Part shown: one piece after another, positions 47,300-58,278 of the stretch
Layout: each line of letters opens with the position of its first letter
Numbering within the stretch: the first letter of the stretch is position 1
Assembly (NCBI GenBank): GCA_028753945.1
Contig: JAPNXP010000011.1
Coordinates: 3,348,001-3,412,000, forward strand
DNA: 64,000 nucleotides
Source of the DNA: Hexactinellida sp. DTS-2022
Taxonomy: Eukaryota > Porifera > Hexactinellida
Direction: 5' to 3'
Notes under the pieces: model-generated
Databases searched by the model: none
The model's input: the letters and a program-made list of their open reading frames with translations, nothing else
Told to the model about the DNA's origin: nothing
Made by a program: the position numbers and the translations under genes

Positions 47300-47354
47300 T
47301 CTATAAATACTATTAGTTTTTTCGCGGAGCGTCCTAGCAAGCGAAGCGAGCTAG
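47300..47354 (+). mobile_element. Minimal Helitron-like fragment
   Basis: TCTATAAATACTATTAG leads straight into CCTAGCAAGCGAAGCGAGCTAG before T. Both Helitron-like ends thus sit within 55 bp. It may be an internal deletion derivative or simply a 3' fragment. Confidence 0.45.
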
Positions 47355-47586
47355 TATAGTGTAAACTGTAATAATTATCCGGAAATGTCAGCAGATTTAT
47401 TAAATGATCAGTTTTTCTGATTTAATGCAAAAATAAAATACTAATAAAATACTTTGGGTAATACTAATACAGCTACAGAAAGATAAATGAAATATGCTGC
47501 TAGAAAATAAGTGGATACATTATTGATTAATATTGTGAAATATGGCTAACCCGAAGAGTGGAGACAAAAATAGGATCATCAGTTAA

Positions 47587-47829
47587 TCATTGGCATATTA
47601 TGAATCTGTCTTGGATATCTGTTCTACAAACCGGACAAGATTGATTTGATTCCATAAGAAGTTCGTCACAACGAAAGCACACTTTTGCATGTGAACATGG
47701 TCGATAACAAATTGTATTTTCACGCGGTTGTAAGCAAACACAACAAGTATCCTGTGTTGGTGAAATATTTTCATCTGAGTCTGCGGAATCTGATTCTACA
47801 CCATCATAATCTTCAGTTAGAATTGACAT
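47587..47829 (-). CDS. RING-finger frame downstream of the MULE transposase
   Basis: 80 codons with a true ATG (MSILTEDYDGVESDS), an acidic leader and a complete C3HC4 RING: Cys29, Cys32, Cys45, His47, Cys51, Cys54, Cys65, Cys68. It then ends FIICQ. It overlaps the end of the MULE frame by 13 bp in another frame, so it is either a fused C-terminal domain displaced by a frameshift or a second overlapping cistron/exon. Ligand spacing is identical to that of the frame at 10773. The domain would be expected to recruit a ubiquitin-conjugating enzyme. Why a transposon carries it is unknown. Confidence 0.8.
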   Translation of the reverse strand: MSILTEDYDGVESDSADSDENISPTQDTCCVCLQPRENTICYRPCSHAKVCFRCDELLMESNQSCPVCRTDIQDRFIICQ

Positions 47830-49185
47830 TGGTTTAGAGCAGATTGTAAAACATTAATATATTCGATTGGCGTATATATTCCGTTAACAAGATTTCGTCT
47901 GCAGGATTCCCTTAGGTCTTCTTTAAAAATCTGGATTCGCTTTTGATTTCTGGAAATATCCAATCCGTTATTCAGGCGAGTGATATCTGTGTCTGTGTCA
48001 GCGATAATTTTATTTAGAGTATCACAAAAGTACCATATATTAGGATGATTGCATTTGAAAGTGTTATTTAGCTTAGCATGGTAACTTTCTGCACCATTAT
48101 TAGTCGTTACTTTACTTGTGAAAATTGATAACTGCGAGGGTCCAATTCTCGTTAACCATTGTTTTTTATAGTAACGTTCAAATTTTTGTATCATAAAATT
48201 TTCTGTTTGAGTAAACGTTTCTAATGTAGAAGTGAGGAAGTGAAAAGTGGCTTCAATATGTTCTAAAGGTAGTAAGGGTAAATTCATTATTGATACCTTT
48301 TGAAGAGGGAACTAGAATGAAATAGAGTGACTAGCCCCAATTTTGTTATCTTTCTCCACACGGCTTGGTTATGAAGAAACAAACATCCGTATAACGTGAT
48401 ACTTGGATATGCTGTCTTGATTGCTTTTCTTGGAGCTTCTTCCCAGTCACCCATTGCAGAAGATGGGTTCATTTTGGGGTACGAGTTCTTTCATACTTTC
48501 TAAAGTAGCTGTGTAGATCTCTTCGCTTTTACTTGTCAACAAGCAGTGAATTCCAGGCAAAATATGCCTTCCAAATTCAACAAATACTGTCCAAAGCTGA
48601 TAGAATTGTTTCGGACACTTTTTGAATGTTCCATCAAAATAAAGATTTGTTGCGTTCATTAAATTCTCTTTTATATTTTCAGAAAATAAGATTACGGAAC
48701 ATTGCTCTCTTACTTACCACAACAGTCTTTTTGAAAAATTGATTGAATTTTGCACACTCCTTAATAATTGTAGTAAACTCAAGGGCACACATGGGAATTT
48801 TTGGTTGGAGTTCAAGACGTGCACGGTACATTATTGATTCGCAATTTTTAAAAGATATCTGATCAGCTGACTCCTCGTGTCTAGTTGTATCGTTAAATAA
48901 ATCCCTTAAGCCAGTAGAGGAACTTTTTGCGGCAATTTTACATTTTGCTCTTAATTCAAATTTATCAGCATGATAATTATCAATCGGGTGATTGTGTGGG
49001 GCTGATATAGTTATAATATTGGATAATTTGTTCATCTTTGCCGTACTTCGACATGACTCTCGAAATAAAATACATTTGAGGTAACTTACTCTTTCGGAAT
49101 CTTTTGATAAAGTATATTTGTGCCCATCTCTTGTTTTGTATACGTTTCCGCGTTTATTCTTATACTCTCCACGTGTATATTCCAT
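47587..49185 (-). pseudogene. FLYWCH-MULE transposase gene, disrupted
   Basis: Read on the minus strand from ATG at 49185. The first block (to about 48718) contains a FLYWCH-type zinc finger (SYLKCILFRESCRST, then HNHP). Its end KKTVV meets GTAAGT, and a short intron of about 54 bp leads to LMNATNLYFDGTFKKCP, the start of the MULE catalytic domain (first Asp in FDGTF). At about 48476-48479 (GGGG on the plus strand) a one-base shift moves reading to MGDWEEAPRKAIK and YGCLFLHNQAVWRKI (second Asp, CxxH region). Near 48287 two stops and another shift precede LPLLPLEHIEATFHFL and the NNGAESYHAKLN block. The last frame overlaps the RING frame by 13 bp. Terminal repeats and a 9-bp duplication were not found. 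It is a Mutator-like element, recently broken. Confidence 0.82.
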
Positions 49186-49379
49186 TAGTACAAATTCCAA
49201 ATTTAAGATAGGAAGGAAATGTTAATATATATGTTTGTGTATAGTATAATTTATAGCATATTGCAGATGTAATGTATCCTTACAATGCCTTGTTATGAAT
49301 ATACATATTATGGTGTACTAAATACGCCTGTATGTATAGTATATGTCATCTATTAATTATTAGTGACAAAATATTATAT

Positions 49380-49545
49380 GAATGTCAAGTGTATACTACA
49401 AAATTCGGACAAATGCACACTCTAGTCGGACAAATGCATACTACAAAATTCGGACAAATGCATACTCTAGTCGGACAAATGCATACTCCAGTCGGACAAA
49501 TGCATACTACTAAATTCGGACAAATGCATGCGTCCCTACCTGACT
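49380..49545. repeat. Minisatellite of TCGGACAAATGCATAC units
   Basis: About seven irregular units of 21-24 bp alternate AAATTCGGACAAATGCATAC and CTAGTCGGACAAATGCATAC, ending AATGCATGCG. The open frame across it is a repeat artefact. Confidence 0.9.
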
Positions 49546-49660
49546 TATAATATCGAGCTCATGGATTTACTTTGAACAACTTTCGGTTTAATCGTTTTTC
49601 TTTTTGTTAATCAACTCGTAGTATAGTTTGTATAGTACAAGTAATATTATTTGCTAGATG
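49546..49660. repeat. Segment repeated at 61876-61990
   Basis: Shares TTATAATATCGAGCTCATGG and GTAGTATAGTTTGTATAGTA with 61876-61990. There it lacks the minisatellite to its left. Confidence 0.6.
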
Positions 49661-49825
49661 TTGTGTTTACAACAAGAATTATAAATATTCTATTGAATTT
49701 ACTTCGAAAACATCCCTGGTTTATCATAGATTTAACGTATAATACGTACTGGTCGATAGCTTATTACGTATAATACGATTATACGTATTATAAGCAACAC
49801 GCGTATTAATCAACTTAGATTACTA

Positions 49826-50290
49826 TAAAGGCAGTAAGAATAGAACTGAGCCACTATACTATATTGTATACAGTAGTCTCTCAAAACGGACACTCCGAGA
49901 AGCGGACAACCCCTCTACAACGGACAAACCTCGTGGTACGGATGAATTTTCTATACATGTAATAGTTATGGACCAGACTCCGAGAAGCGGACATCTCTCT
50001 ACAACGGATAAAATCAATGCCCCCAATGTGTCCGTTATTCGGAAAGACTCCACTGTAGTCGGCACATATTATAATAATCGGTAACCAATGCAGTAAGATT
50101 AGAACTGGGACACTATACTATACTATATAGTATCGACGGCACAGTAAGAATAATCGCTAACCAAAGCAGTAGGATTAGAACTGGGCGACTATACTATAGT
50201 ATAGTCGGCACAATAATAATCGGTAACCAAGGCAGTAAAATTAGAACTGGGCCACTAGTCTATAATATAGTATAGTCGGCACAGTAAAAA
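49826..50290. repeat. Tandem repeat of about 70 bp with a hairpin in each unit
   Basis: Four units of GGCAGTAAGATTAGAACTGG, then ACTATACTATAGTATAGT, then CGGCACAGTAA and AATCGGTAACCAA. The palindrome varies in length between units. The first unit is split by the MITE at 49871. Single units end the repeats at 29027-30560 and 35850. Confidence 0.85.
49871..50055. mobile_element. Tigger-like MITE, TA target
   Basis: The ends CAGTAGTCTCTCAAAACGGA and TTCGGAAAGACTCCACTG are flanked by TA on both sides. It is inserted exactly in the palindrome of a tandem unit and is related to the copy at 17372. Confidence 0.88.
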
Positions 50291-51540
50291 GTAGATAGCA
50301 TTAGTAATGATATCATGTTAGTATATTCAGAACACTTGCAATCTCTGCATCAGGATATGCTCGATCGCTTCGGAATTTGAAAGATTTATATATCCAACCG
50401 TGGATTTTAAATTCATTCTCAAATTATTTAAGGTGTGTAAACATAGATATTCAAGAGGAATTTTCTGATATTAAGGATGACATGGATGCGACAAGGAGAT
50501 TCGAAATAGGTGGTTATAATGCTTTATAGGATGAATCATTGATGCAGATATTTTTACAGGATACGCAATGTTGTGGCAGAGGGTGAAATTACTGATGATT
50601 GAATGAGATGGCTGTGTTTGATGTTGCCTACACAAGTTTTCTACATCAGGCTTGAATTTTGTCAAAGTTAAAATGTAGATCACCACCAGATGTGACTTTA
50701 AGCTTATTTTTTATATTTGTCAGTAGATTTACTAAAACCCATTTCAACTAGGTAAGACGTTGGGTAGATTGACTACCGAGACCTTATATGGGACTAGGAT
50801 TCTAAAGGCTTGGAAAGTTTCCCGGAATTTTGGAGAATTTCCAGGAATTTATAAGACCTGGAAACTTTTGGGAATTTTAATTTTTCTTTATAGTTCCAGT
50901 ATCCCAAATAAGCTTCTATATAAGCTTCTGCTTTTCTCAATTAAGTCAACAGCAGAAATGGGGTCAAATAATTTGAAAAGTATTTAATTACAAATACAAA
51001 TACATGTGAATTTCTTAAATACAAATACAAATACAAATACTTCGGAATGTATTTAATTACAAATACAAATACAATTCGCAAAAAACGATGCTAATTAACA
51101 TATTCTAATACGATCCGCCTGGACCAGAATTTTTTCAAATATTATATTAAAAAATATTTCTATCCCCTCGTCTCCGTCTCTAAATAATAGAACAATAATG
51201 ATATCAATATCAATGAGTCGGACTTTGCCATTTTGTTCGGCAGGGGCGGGGCCAGCACAGACTCCTTGGGGGGGCGGACCAATGCACTGGAGGGGCAAAC
51301 CCAATAGTTGTAAACATTCCTAAAATTCACATTCCTACCAAAATCGATATTTTTAATGACAAACTTAGTTAAATTATCTGTCCTATAATAGTATACGGTG
51401 GGAATCTCAGCAAAACAGCTACTTATGGACTCCATGTCTAGGGTGTATAGCATTTCCGCATTAACATTAAGTACTCCTATATCAGGTAGTAGTCCTATAA
51501 AGGTTGGGAACCACTGGTCGAAAATCTTTGAAGAAATAGG
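50291..51540. other. No gene; ACAAAT/AAATAC simple repeats
   Basis: 50978-51075 is built of AAATACAAATACAAATAC units. CAGGGGCGGGGCCAGC near 51240 and GGTTGGGAACCACTG near 51505 look like single hAT ends whose partners and duplications I could not find. Confidence 0.5.
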
Positions 51541-51758
51541 TGTTTATTAATATATTACTACTATGGGATTGTCTTGAGACATATGTAAAAAGAAAATGTA
51601 TTTTTGTTTTATCGGTCCAAACTTGTTCCGCCTCTGAATATTTTATTCTACAAATTTGTCAACGTGTGGATCAACATCTAATCTATGTGCCAGATCCCTA
51701 TGAATGGCCAGCACTGAGCAATGATTCAAACTTTCTTGAGATTGAGAATTTCTCTAGA
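51540..51758 (+). CDS. Unidentified protein-like segment
   Basis: The frame reads QTCSASEYFILQICQRVDQ, then LIYVPDPYEWPALS and FLEIENFSR, and stops being protein-like at AAG/GTATGA, a plausible donor. No acceptor is clear upstream. Composition resembles a real globular exon, but I recognise no family. Confidence 0.3.
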
Positions 51759-51857
51759 AGGTATGAATTCTCCGTAAAGGCTAAAAATCTTTCGGCCTCG
51801 AAGGTAGTCACAGGAAGACAGACATATACTCATGCAAAGCATGTGCATATTAGTATC

Positions 51858-51944
51858 ATATACAGTGCCCTATCAAAAGTATTCAGAATCCAAAATAACT
51901 TCAGTGAAAATAGTAATATAGTGTTTTATTATTAACGTGTGTTG
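51858..51944. mobile_element. Left end of a Tc1-like element
   Basis: TACAGTGCCCTATCAAAAGT followed by ATTCAGAATCC resembles Tc1/mariner termini. The hAT element at 51945 interrupts it, and the right end was not found. Confidence 0.45.
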
Positions 51945-52312
51945 CAGGGATTTATCTAGGTGCCTGGGAGGCCAAGCATCAGTTGTGGTCAAAAAGTTCG
52001 TGTTTGCGTTTCGATTTAGGTGCCGGGTGTAGGCCAGATTTTCTGGTCCAGAAAAGCTTGGATAAACAACTGTTTGTCCACCGCAGCAATTTTACCTCCG
52101 TAAAATAATGCCGCATCATTGAATTATACTGATTATGTATTATGGCTAATACCTCAGGGCAGTGGCGTCGCCAATGGGGGGCATGTGCCCCCCCACCTTC
52201 ATGACAACATCCGTGCCCACTCAGACCTGAAAGTTCAGTTTCGCATATGGCACCAATTATATACTTAGTATTATTATAGATAGATATAACTCACTCACTA
52301 TATATCATTGCA

Positions 52313-53213
52313 CAAGGGTGGGGTTGGTTAACCGATCTGAGGCACGATTACAATTCGATTTTCCTCCACGGTTAACCGGTTAACCGCTCATCCTACTCAA
52401 TACAATAAATCCTAAAGAAGATTTTGATTAAACTACAGAATAAGACTCAGCTGTATTAAGTAGAACCCCATAAGTCCATTGACTGATACATTTCGTATTT
52501 TAGGTAAACTAAAACAATGTTGTTTTAAGAAATGTATTAAGTGGGATGACAAATGGATTTAGGACTATCTATACTATTAAAACACAAGGCTGGGTGTGTG
52601 TATATGTGTATATATTTGTTTGTATGTTCCGAGTTGATTGAAGAAAGTGGACGGTTTCCAAATGTGATTTTGGCATATAGGGGTAACTTTTGGCACCCGC
52701 CAACAAGTTGAGGTTTCCACTCAAAATTTCTCACACCTCGACAAGTTATGACGTCATTGTCACATTTCGAGAACCCTGAAAATTTACTTAATCGCACATA
52801 ATTCGCGCCCTTTAAGAGATAGAAATCTGAAAATTTAATGGAACATGTACATTAATGATGCGGACACGTTGGTCACACCAGATAACCAATATGCTTACTC
52901 ATTATCGCATGATGACGTACTCATTAAAATTTACATTGTTATTAAATTTGACTATTTAGTCCTATTTATTACGCCTTATAATGCATGTTAGAAGTGTATA
53001 AACCACACACCAACCGCTTTGCGGTTGGTATGTTCTGCCACGAAGCGACCTAGCAAGCGAAGCGCGCTAGTATTTTTTTGATACTTTATACAGTAAGTTC
53101 CCAATAACTCTGCTGATATTCAATAGACCGGTTAACTGGTTAATAAAATCTGTAACCGTTAATTGATGTCAGCAACGGTTAACCGGTTAGCCGGTTAACC
53201 GAATCCAGCCTTG
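52313..53213. mobile_element. TIR element with GGTTAACC-rich ends, third shell
   Basis: The ends CAAGGGTGGGGTTGGTTAAC and GGTTAACCGAATCCAGCCTTG-like are complementary, and the flanks share CATTGCA. The subterminal parts are made of GGTTAACCGG repeats. Only about 400 bp remain when the Helitron is removed. Confidence 0.77.
52568..53070 (+). mobile_element. Non-autonomous Helitron, copy 3
   Basis: TCTATACTATTAAAAC after A, a 3' hairpin (ACCAACCGCTTTGCGGTTGGT) and GCGAAGCGCGCTAG before T. It is very similar to the copies at 992 and 5929. Confidence 0.92.
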
Positions 53214-53426
53214 CATTGCATTTACATTTTAAGGGTTTTGACTATTTAAGATTTAGAATGTTGAAAATTTAGTTAGGAATTTGAAGAGACAGCTCCCCTG
53301 AAATAGTATTTGCCCCCCCCCCCCCCCCCTCAGATTTGTGTCTGGATCCGCCTTCTGCTTCAGGGTGCCTGAAAATGTATACCACCATAATAAAGTGCCA
53401 GCCACGAAAATCCTAGGTAAACCCCT

Positions 53427-53953
53427 CAGGGTTTTATACAGGATTTTTCTTCAGGGGGGAGAAAGTTTGCTAGTACCAGGATCCACTAAATAATTGCTTC
53501 GCCAGCTGGGGATCTGGGGGGCGCTGCTAGCCCCCAGTAGGGTCCAGGGGCGAAGCCCCTGGAAGCCAGATACAATTTACAGTACAAAGTATTATTGCTA
53601 ACAATGGAGAGCTATTGCTGTAAATAATCACATAGTATTTAAGCTGTGGTAACTAATGGAAGATAATTATAGCTTCTGGCACAATTTCATTAATGAATAT
53701 CACTAGTAATGTTTGAATGGTATGTGTGGGGAAGATACAGAACTTTAACATGAATGGTATGTGTGGGGAAGATACAGAACTTATAACATAAAATATTCTA
53801 GCCTAGAGAAGAATACGTTGATTTGTCTCTTTATAAAAGGCTAAAACACCTAATTTTAACTGAAAATAAGAACTTAGCAGCATATTTCCAGGGGGGGGGA
53901 ACTCAAGCTAGGGAGGGGAAATCCCGGGGCCCCCCCCTCTGTATAATACCCTG
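53427..53953. mobile_element. hAT-like element with possible 5-bp duplication
   Basis: The ends CAGGGTTTTATACAGG and CTGTATAATACCCTG are complementary. It is flanked by CCCCT on both sides and sits in the last bases of the 51945 element. It contains a 35-bp tandem duplication (AATGGTATGTGTGGGGAAGA) at 53716-53780. Confidence 0.72.
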
Positions 53954-53984
53954 CCCCTGGTGTGTTGTATATAAAATATATGGG

Positions 53985-54388
53985 ATGTTGCAATTTTGAT
54001 TTCAGATTCGTATTCTACGCATCCAAATTATCCATTGTAGAAACTTTCAACTGATTACCTGTTGATTAGATGAAAAATTATCTTATAATACCACCACTTG
54101 CCACTTGTTCCCACCTTATACCATAGTGGCACTTGAAAAAGTTATACATGGTGCCGAAATAAGATTCCAATTTAATCAATATGTAATTGAATTGAAACTT
54201 CGAAAATATATAAGTCGCATGCTTAGAATACGAATCTGAAATTAAAATTGAAATATCCCGAAATTCTTTGAATACAATAGACTTATAGGAAACATACTAC
54301 TATTGAAAATAGTTCTATACTAAGTATAGAACTATTTTCAATAAAAATTGTTAAGGAGCACGAATACTTTTGAGAGGGAAGTGTATAT
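53985..54388. mobile_element. Tc1-like MITE, left-truncated
   Basis: The right half, ending CACGAATACTTTTGAGAGG, matches the element at 7919. An internal perfect hairpin (TTGAAAATAGTTCTATAC and complement) lies at 54303-54341. Confidence 0.55.
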
Positions 54389-54588
54389 CATACGTATATC
54401 ATACAAGGAATTATCCAGGAGCGCGAGACGCTCCTTTTGGAGCATGATTTTAGGAAAAAATTAATTAGGAGAGCGAAAAATCTGATCTTCTCCTATACCG
54501 TAACATTAATTTGTGATTTAGGCGTGTTAAAATTGGATAGGACCAGGATTAGGAGCACATTTACAAATGGGTGTACACTGGTTACGAA

Positions 54589-56075
54589 CAGGGGCGGCGC
54601 CAAGGGGGTGCTAAGGGGTGCTACGGCACCTCCTGAAACTCTGTCAGCACCCCCAGTGGGGGTGCTCAGAGAATTCAAGGTGTGTTTAGAATTTATTGTA
54701 TTCAAGTTGAATAGCATAACTAGCATACCTGCCAACCTATTTGAGTCATATCCCTCATAGGGCTCAAATCTTCCCCTGTACATTGGCCAAAATCCGTGTA
54801 CATCTCCCAAAGATTTCTCGCTCGCTGCGCTCGCTCGTTCCGGGAAATATTATTCAGGAAATTACGAAAGACATATCAAAATTATTACTTTGAAAAGGTA
54901 TATTCAATTAAATATATACTGTATAGGGATTCCCTAAACGCTTGAAAGATATAGTATAAACCAAGTTGTGCCTTTATGTCGTCAATGTAGAATGCATGTC
55001 AGAATATACTATCATCACTGTAGATGTTTTAGGCATCATTTAACTTATAATTAGTAAATTAAAAATCCCAATACAAATGGAATATATCCCTGTATGTTTT
55101 ACAGAACAGCCAAAATGGTTAAATCCCTGTACTGTACAGGGAATCCCTGTACGGTTGGCAGTTATGAACTAGCCCACTTCAATAAGTTTATAAGAATTAG
55201 CATGAATGTCTAGTCAAATTTAGCACTTTGTACTTTGATATCTACGTCATAGGCGGTTCGAGAAACAAATCTGAGGGGTGGGCAGTGACTATTTCAGGGG
55301 TTCTGTATCTTTAAATTCCTAACTAAAATTCAACATGCTAATCTCTTATTAATCTCAAATAATCAAATCTCAAATATGTAAATACAATAATGTATAGTGA
55401 GTGAGTTAGATCTATCTGTAATTATACTAAAGGTATATAATTGGTGCCATATGCGAAACTGAACTTTAGGTCTGGGTGGGCACGGATCTTGTGATGCGGA
55501 TTAGTTCACTAAACACGATACAATAACTACATAACTAGCTAAAGATAAGTAGCTTCTGGATGTCTAATATCTCAGTTTTAGAGATCTCCATAACAGGAGT
55601 ATTACCAATTGAATAGGAAATCTAGGAACCTGATTTTGTGAAGCTATTTGTTCCTCTTATCCCGAAATTCTAATTTACCGTGTTTGTATTAACGAGCTTC
55701 TGCTGTAATTCCTAAAGGAAAAGGCAAATAAGCCTACCGCATTCGTTGTTTTGGTATCTCGCCGAACTAAGATCCTGCCGTTGGGCAATAGAGGAAGGGG
55801 GCAGTGGGGGTGGCATATGCCCCCCCCCCCTCCCTTTGGATTCGCCACTGATCTACGTATGTTCGACTTATTGCTAATATGTTAGTTTCCGAATTTTAGA
55901 TTTCAGTATCAACCTAAAGTGATAGCTACTTTCTATAAAAGACCACCGTTATAACATGACACAATAATCATTCAAACATTCTGGCAGGTTGTTACTGGAC
56001 AAATGATTGCACCCCCTGAAATGCAACAGCACCTCCAGTTGCACCCCCTCTTTTGATGTGCTAGCGCCGCCACTG
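54589..56075. mobile_element. hAT-type element, about 1.5 kb
   Basis: The ends CAGGGGCGGCGCCAAGG and TAGCGCCGCCACTG lie in the perfect 8-bp duplication GTTACGAA. The outer parts share a GGGGTGCTNNGGCACC motif. The interior shows pieces of other repeats but no transposase. Confidence 0.9.
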
Positions 56076-56083
56076 GTTACGAA

Positions 56084-56689
56084 GCCACCTTTGTGAGAGA
56101 GTGATCTGTCGTAAAGCGACCGAAACCGAAGGACTGATATCTTAATGTGAAAAATTTGTGTGAAACGAAATTGAATCAAAGTTGTAAGAGCTAAGTCCGA
56201 ATTAAGTTCCTACGTGAAGTCATAATCCCATAAATCGCTTTATGTGTCTCATTTTATGTTGTCTAAAATTGTGTGCTAATAAGATTTTTCAAAAAGTTAT
56301 TCACAAAATGTGCTTTAATGAGGTCACAATCCCGTTATTTTGTCTAGAAAATCAATAGAATGTAAAATTACCCGTGTACGCAATTTTCAGTTTTCTAGAG
56401 CATATGCTCTTTCCCATTAATTCTGGACAAACACAAACACAACAAATGTGTTTTTAATATACTGTATACGGAAATACTTAAATAATCGAAGTTAACATTA
56501 ACTATACATAAAAGTTTTAAATAAATATTTTTTATTCAACAATTATTTATACTTATCAGCTAAAATTGTTAATCTGAGAGATGATACAATATAGAAACAA
56601 ACTCAATCGTTCCTTATGGTATAATAACATCTTTACAAATGGGTCTTAATACCTTGTCATGATGATCTCGTCAAAACAATATGTTTTTA
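56084..56689. other. No recognisable gene
   Basis: AT-rich sequence. 56400-56460 (AATTCTGGACAAACACA and TGTGTTTTTAATATACT) is shared with 40255-40325, so it belongs to a dispersed repeat. Confidence 0.4.
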
Positions 56690-57132
56690 GAAAGCGGAAG
56701 ACTCAAAAAGTCAAAATATAAGCTATTTTTTAAATCTATCATGAATAGGACGATAGAATATTTTTATTTTTTTATTTTTGGATATCTACAATTAGGAAAC
56801 GCTTATTTTTCTAGTACTATCCATCAAAGTTTCTTCCCGCGTATCACGTATTCACCGAATGTATGCGATAATACAACAAACACGAAATAGCTAGACTAAT
56901 GAATTGTATTTTTTCTACAAAGTAGTTTTTTATTAGATATACGTGGATGTGGCAGATTTAAATATGTATCTTCAAAGTTTTCGTGATTAGGGACATTTTT
57001 TTGAGATTTCTAGGAATTTCATGACAATTGGGCCATCAAATTTGTAAAATGTGTTGTAAAGCTAATTCCACTCGTGGTGCGTAGATCGACATATAAAAAA
57101 CAAGAAGAAATTCAGCATCGTTGGCAACCCTG
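56690..57132. mobile_element. Right part of a CAGGGATGCCAACC-family hAT relic
   Basis: Follows the body of 22851-23755 and ends CGTTGGCAACCCTG. The left end is missing. Confidence 0.5.
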
Positions 57133-57591
57133 CCTGTAGTAAATTGTCCGTAGTCAGAATAAATAGGTAAAATTATTGAAGGCCAAGGAGAATACTGGAG
57201 CATTAATATCAACAAATTGTCATTCTAAAACGAGTCTCAATCCGCTTAAGGGTACAGTGCAACCTGTATAAGTGGGAGAGCATGGGACGGGAAAAATTTA
57301 ATTGCTCCCAATTCCCCGGTTATTATTTTAATTGGATACACTAAATATGGTAATATTATACAATATCTACGTAAAACACTACCTATTCAAGTAATTACTA
57401 GCTAGTATTTATATATTGATTTTATTATAAACAATTTAGATGATACGTAGGCAATTTACCGTCGATGATTTCTTTTACAAACATTAGAGTCGTCATCGAA
57501 AATATTTGTCCTATAATAAATCCACTTAAATAGATAAATAAATCCACTCTAAAGTTCAAGTAGATGTATTAGAGTAGATTTATTTAAATGC

Positions 57592-58084
57592 AGTCGTGAC
57601 CTATGTTATAATAAGGCATGTTCACTAGTGTTAAAATTTGGACCATGGATGTCGTTTAAGTCCATTGATTCTTTTTAGAATAAATGTTATAATCAGAGAT
57701 AATTAACCAAGTAGTAATCCAGAAGAAGTAAATATTACTGGGTTTAATACCAAGCACATTTGAAGTAAATGAATGTTGCAAATTGCAATAGTACAAATAT
57801 TAAAGAAAACATGAAAGAGAATATAAGTTTTTAGCAAATAAACATTTGAAGAACAATAACAACTAATTGGGTTTAACTTTATTTATTTTTCGAGAATTTT
57901 TCGACATTAACCGACTGCAAAGGTTGCAAGGCATTCATATTTTTTGTTCTGGATTAGTACTTGGTTAATTATCTCTGACTATAAATAAGATTTATTCTAA
58001 AAAGAATCAATGGACTAAAACGACATCCATGGTCCAAAATTTTACACTAGTGAACATGCCTTATAATAACGTAGGTGACGATGC
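57592..58084. mobile_element. Foldback element
   Basis: Arms of about 125 bp. ATAATAAGGCATGTTCACTA through CCATGGATGTCGTTT and AGATAATTAACCAAGTA are mirrored on the right. The loop of about 230 bp has no gene. Confidence 0.78.
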
Positions 58085-58278
58085 AGTATAATATTTTTAG
58101 ATGATGTTAGCATGTCCATTGCCCCCCCATTTATAGAGGTCGTTTTGTATGGATATAACCACTCCTTGAAAATAAGGTCCCCATTTCGCCAGGAATAGAG
58201 GTCCACTTGTATGAAAATGAACGAATATGGACCAAAATTTCCCCGTTTATAGAGGTTCCCAATTTATAGAGACCCCAC

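Larger units (their letters stand above)
52160..53357. mobile_element. hAT-type element, second shell
   Basis: The ends CAGTGGCGTCGCCAA and the diverged GGATCCGCCTTCTG lie between flanks CCTCAGGG and CTTCAGGG (seven of eight). The copy at 3091 lacks it at the matching site. Confidence 0.77.
51945..53959. mobile_element. hAT-type element, outer shell of a four-deep nest
   Basis: Starts CAGGGATTTATCTAGG and ends AGGTAAACCCCTG once the insertion at 53427 is removed, with the perfect 8-bp duplication GTGTGTTG. The body is the same as 3091-3917. It contains the elements at 52160, 52313, 52568 and 53427. Confidence 0.82.

Noticed and set aside
9545..49545. Regular repeats resembling CRISPR arrays.
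   Set aside because: The units are directly tandem with no unique spacers, there are no cas genes, and the DNA is eukaryotic.
54437..54810. 107- and 105-codon frames on opposite strands.
   Set aside because: They run across the left terminus of the hAT element at 54589 and follow its GGGGTGC repeats.
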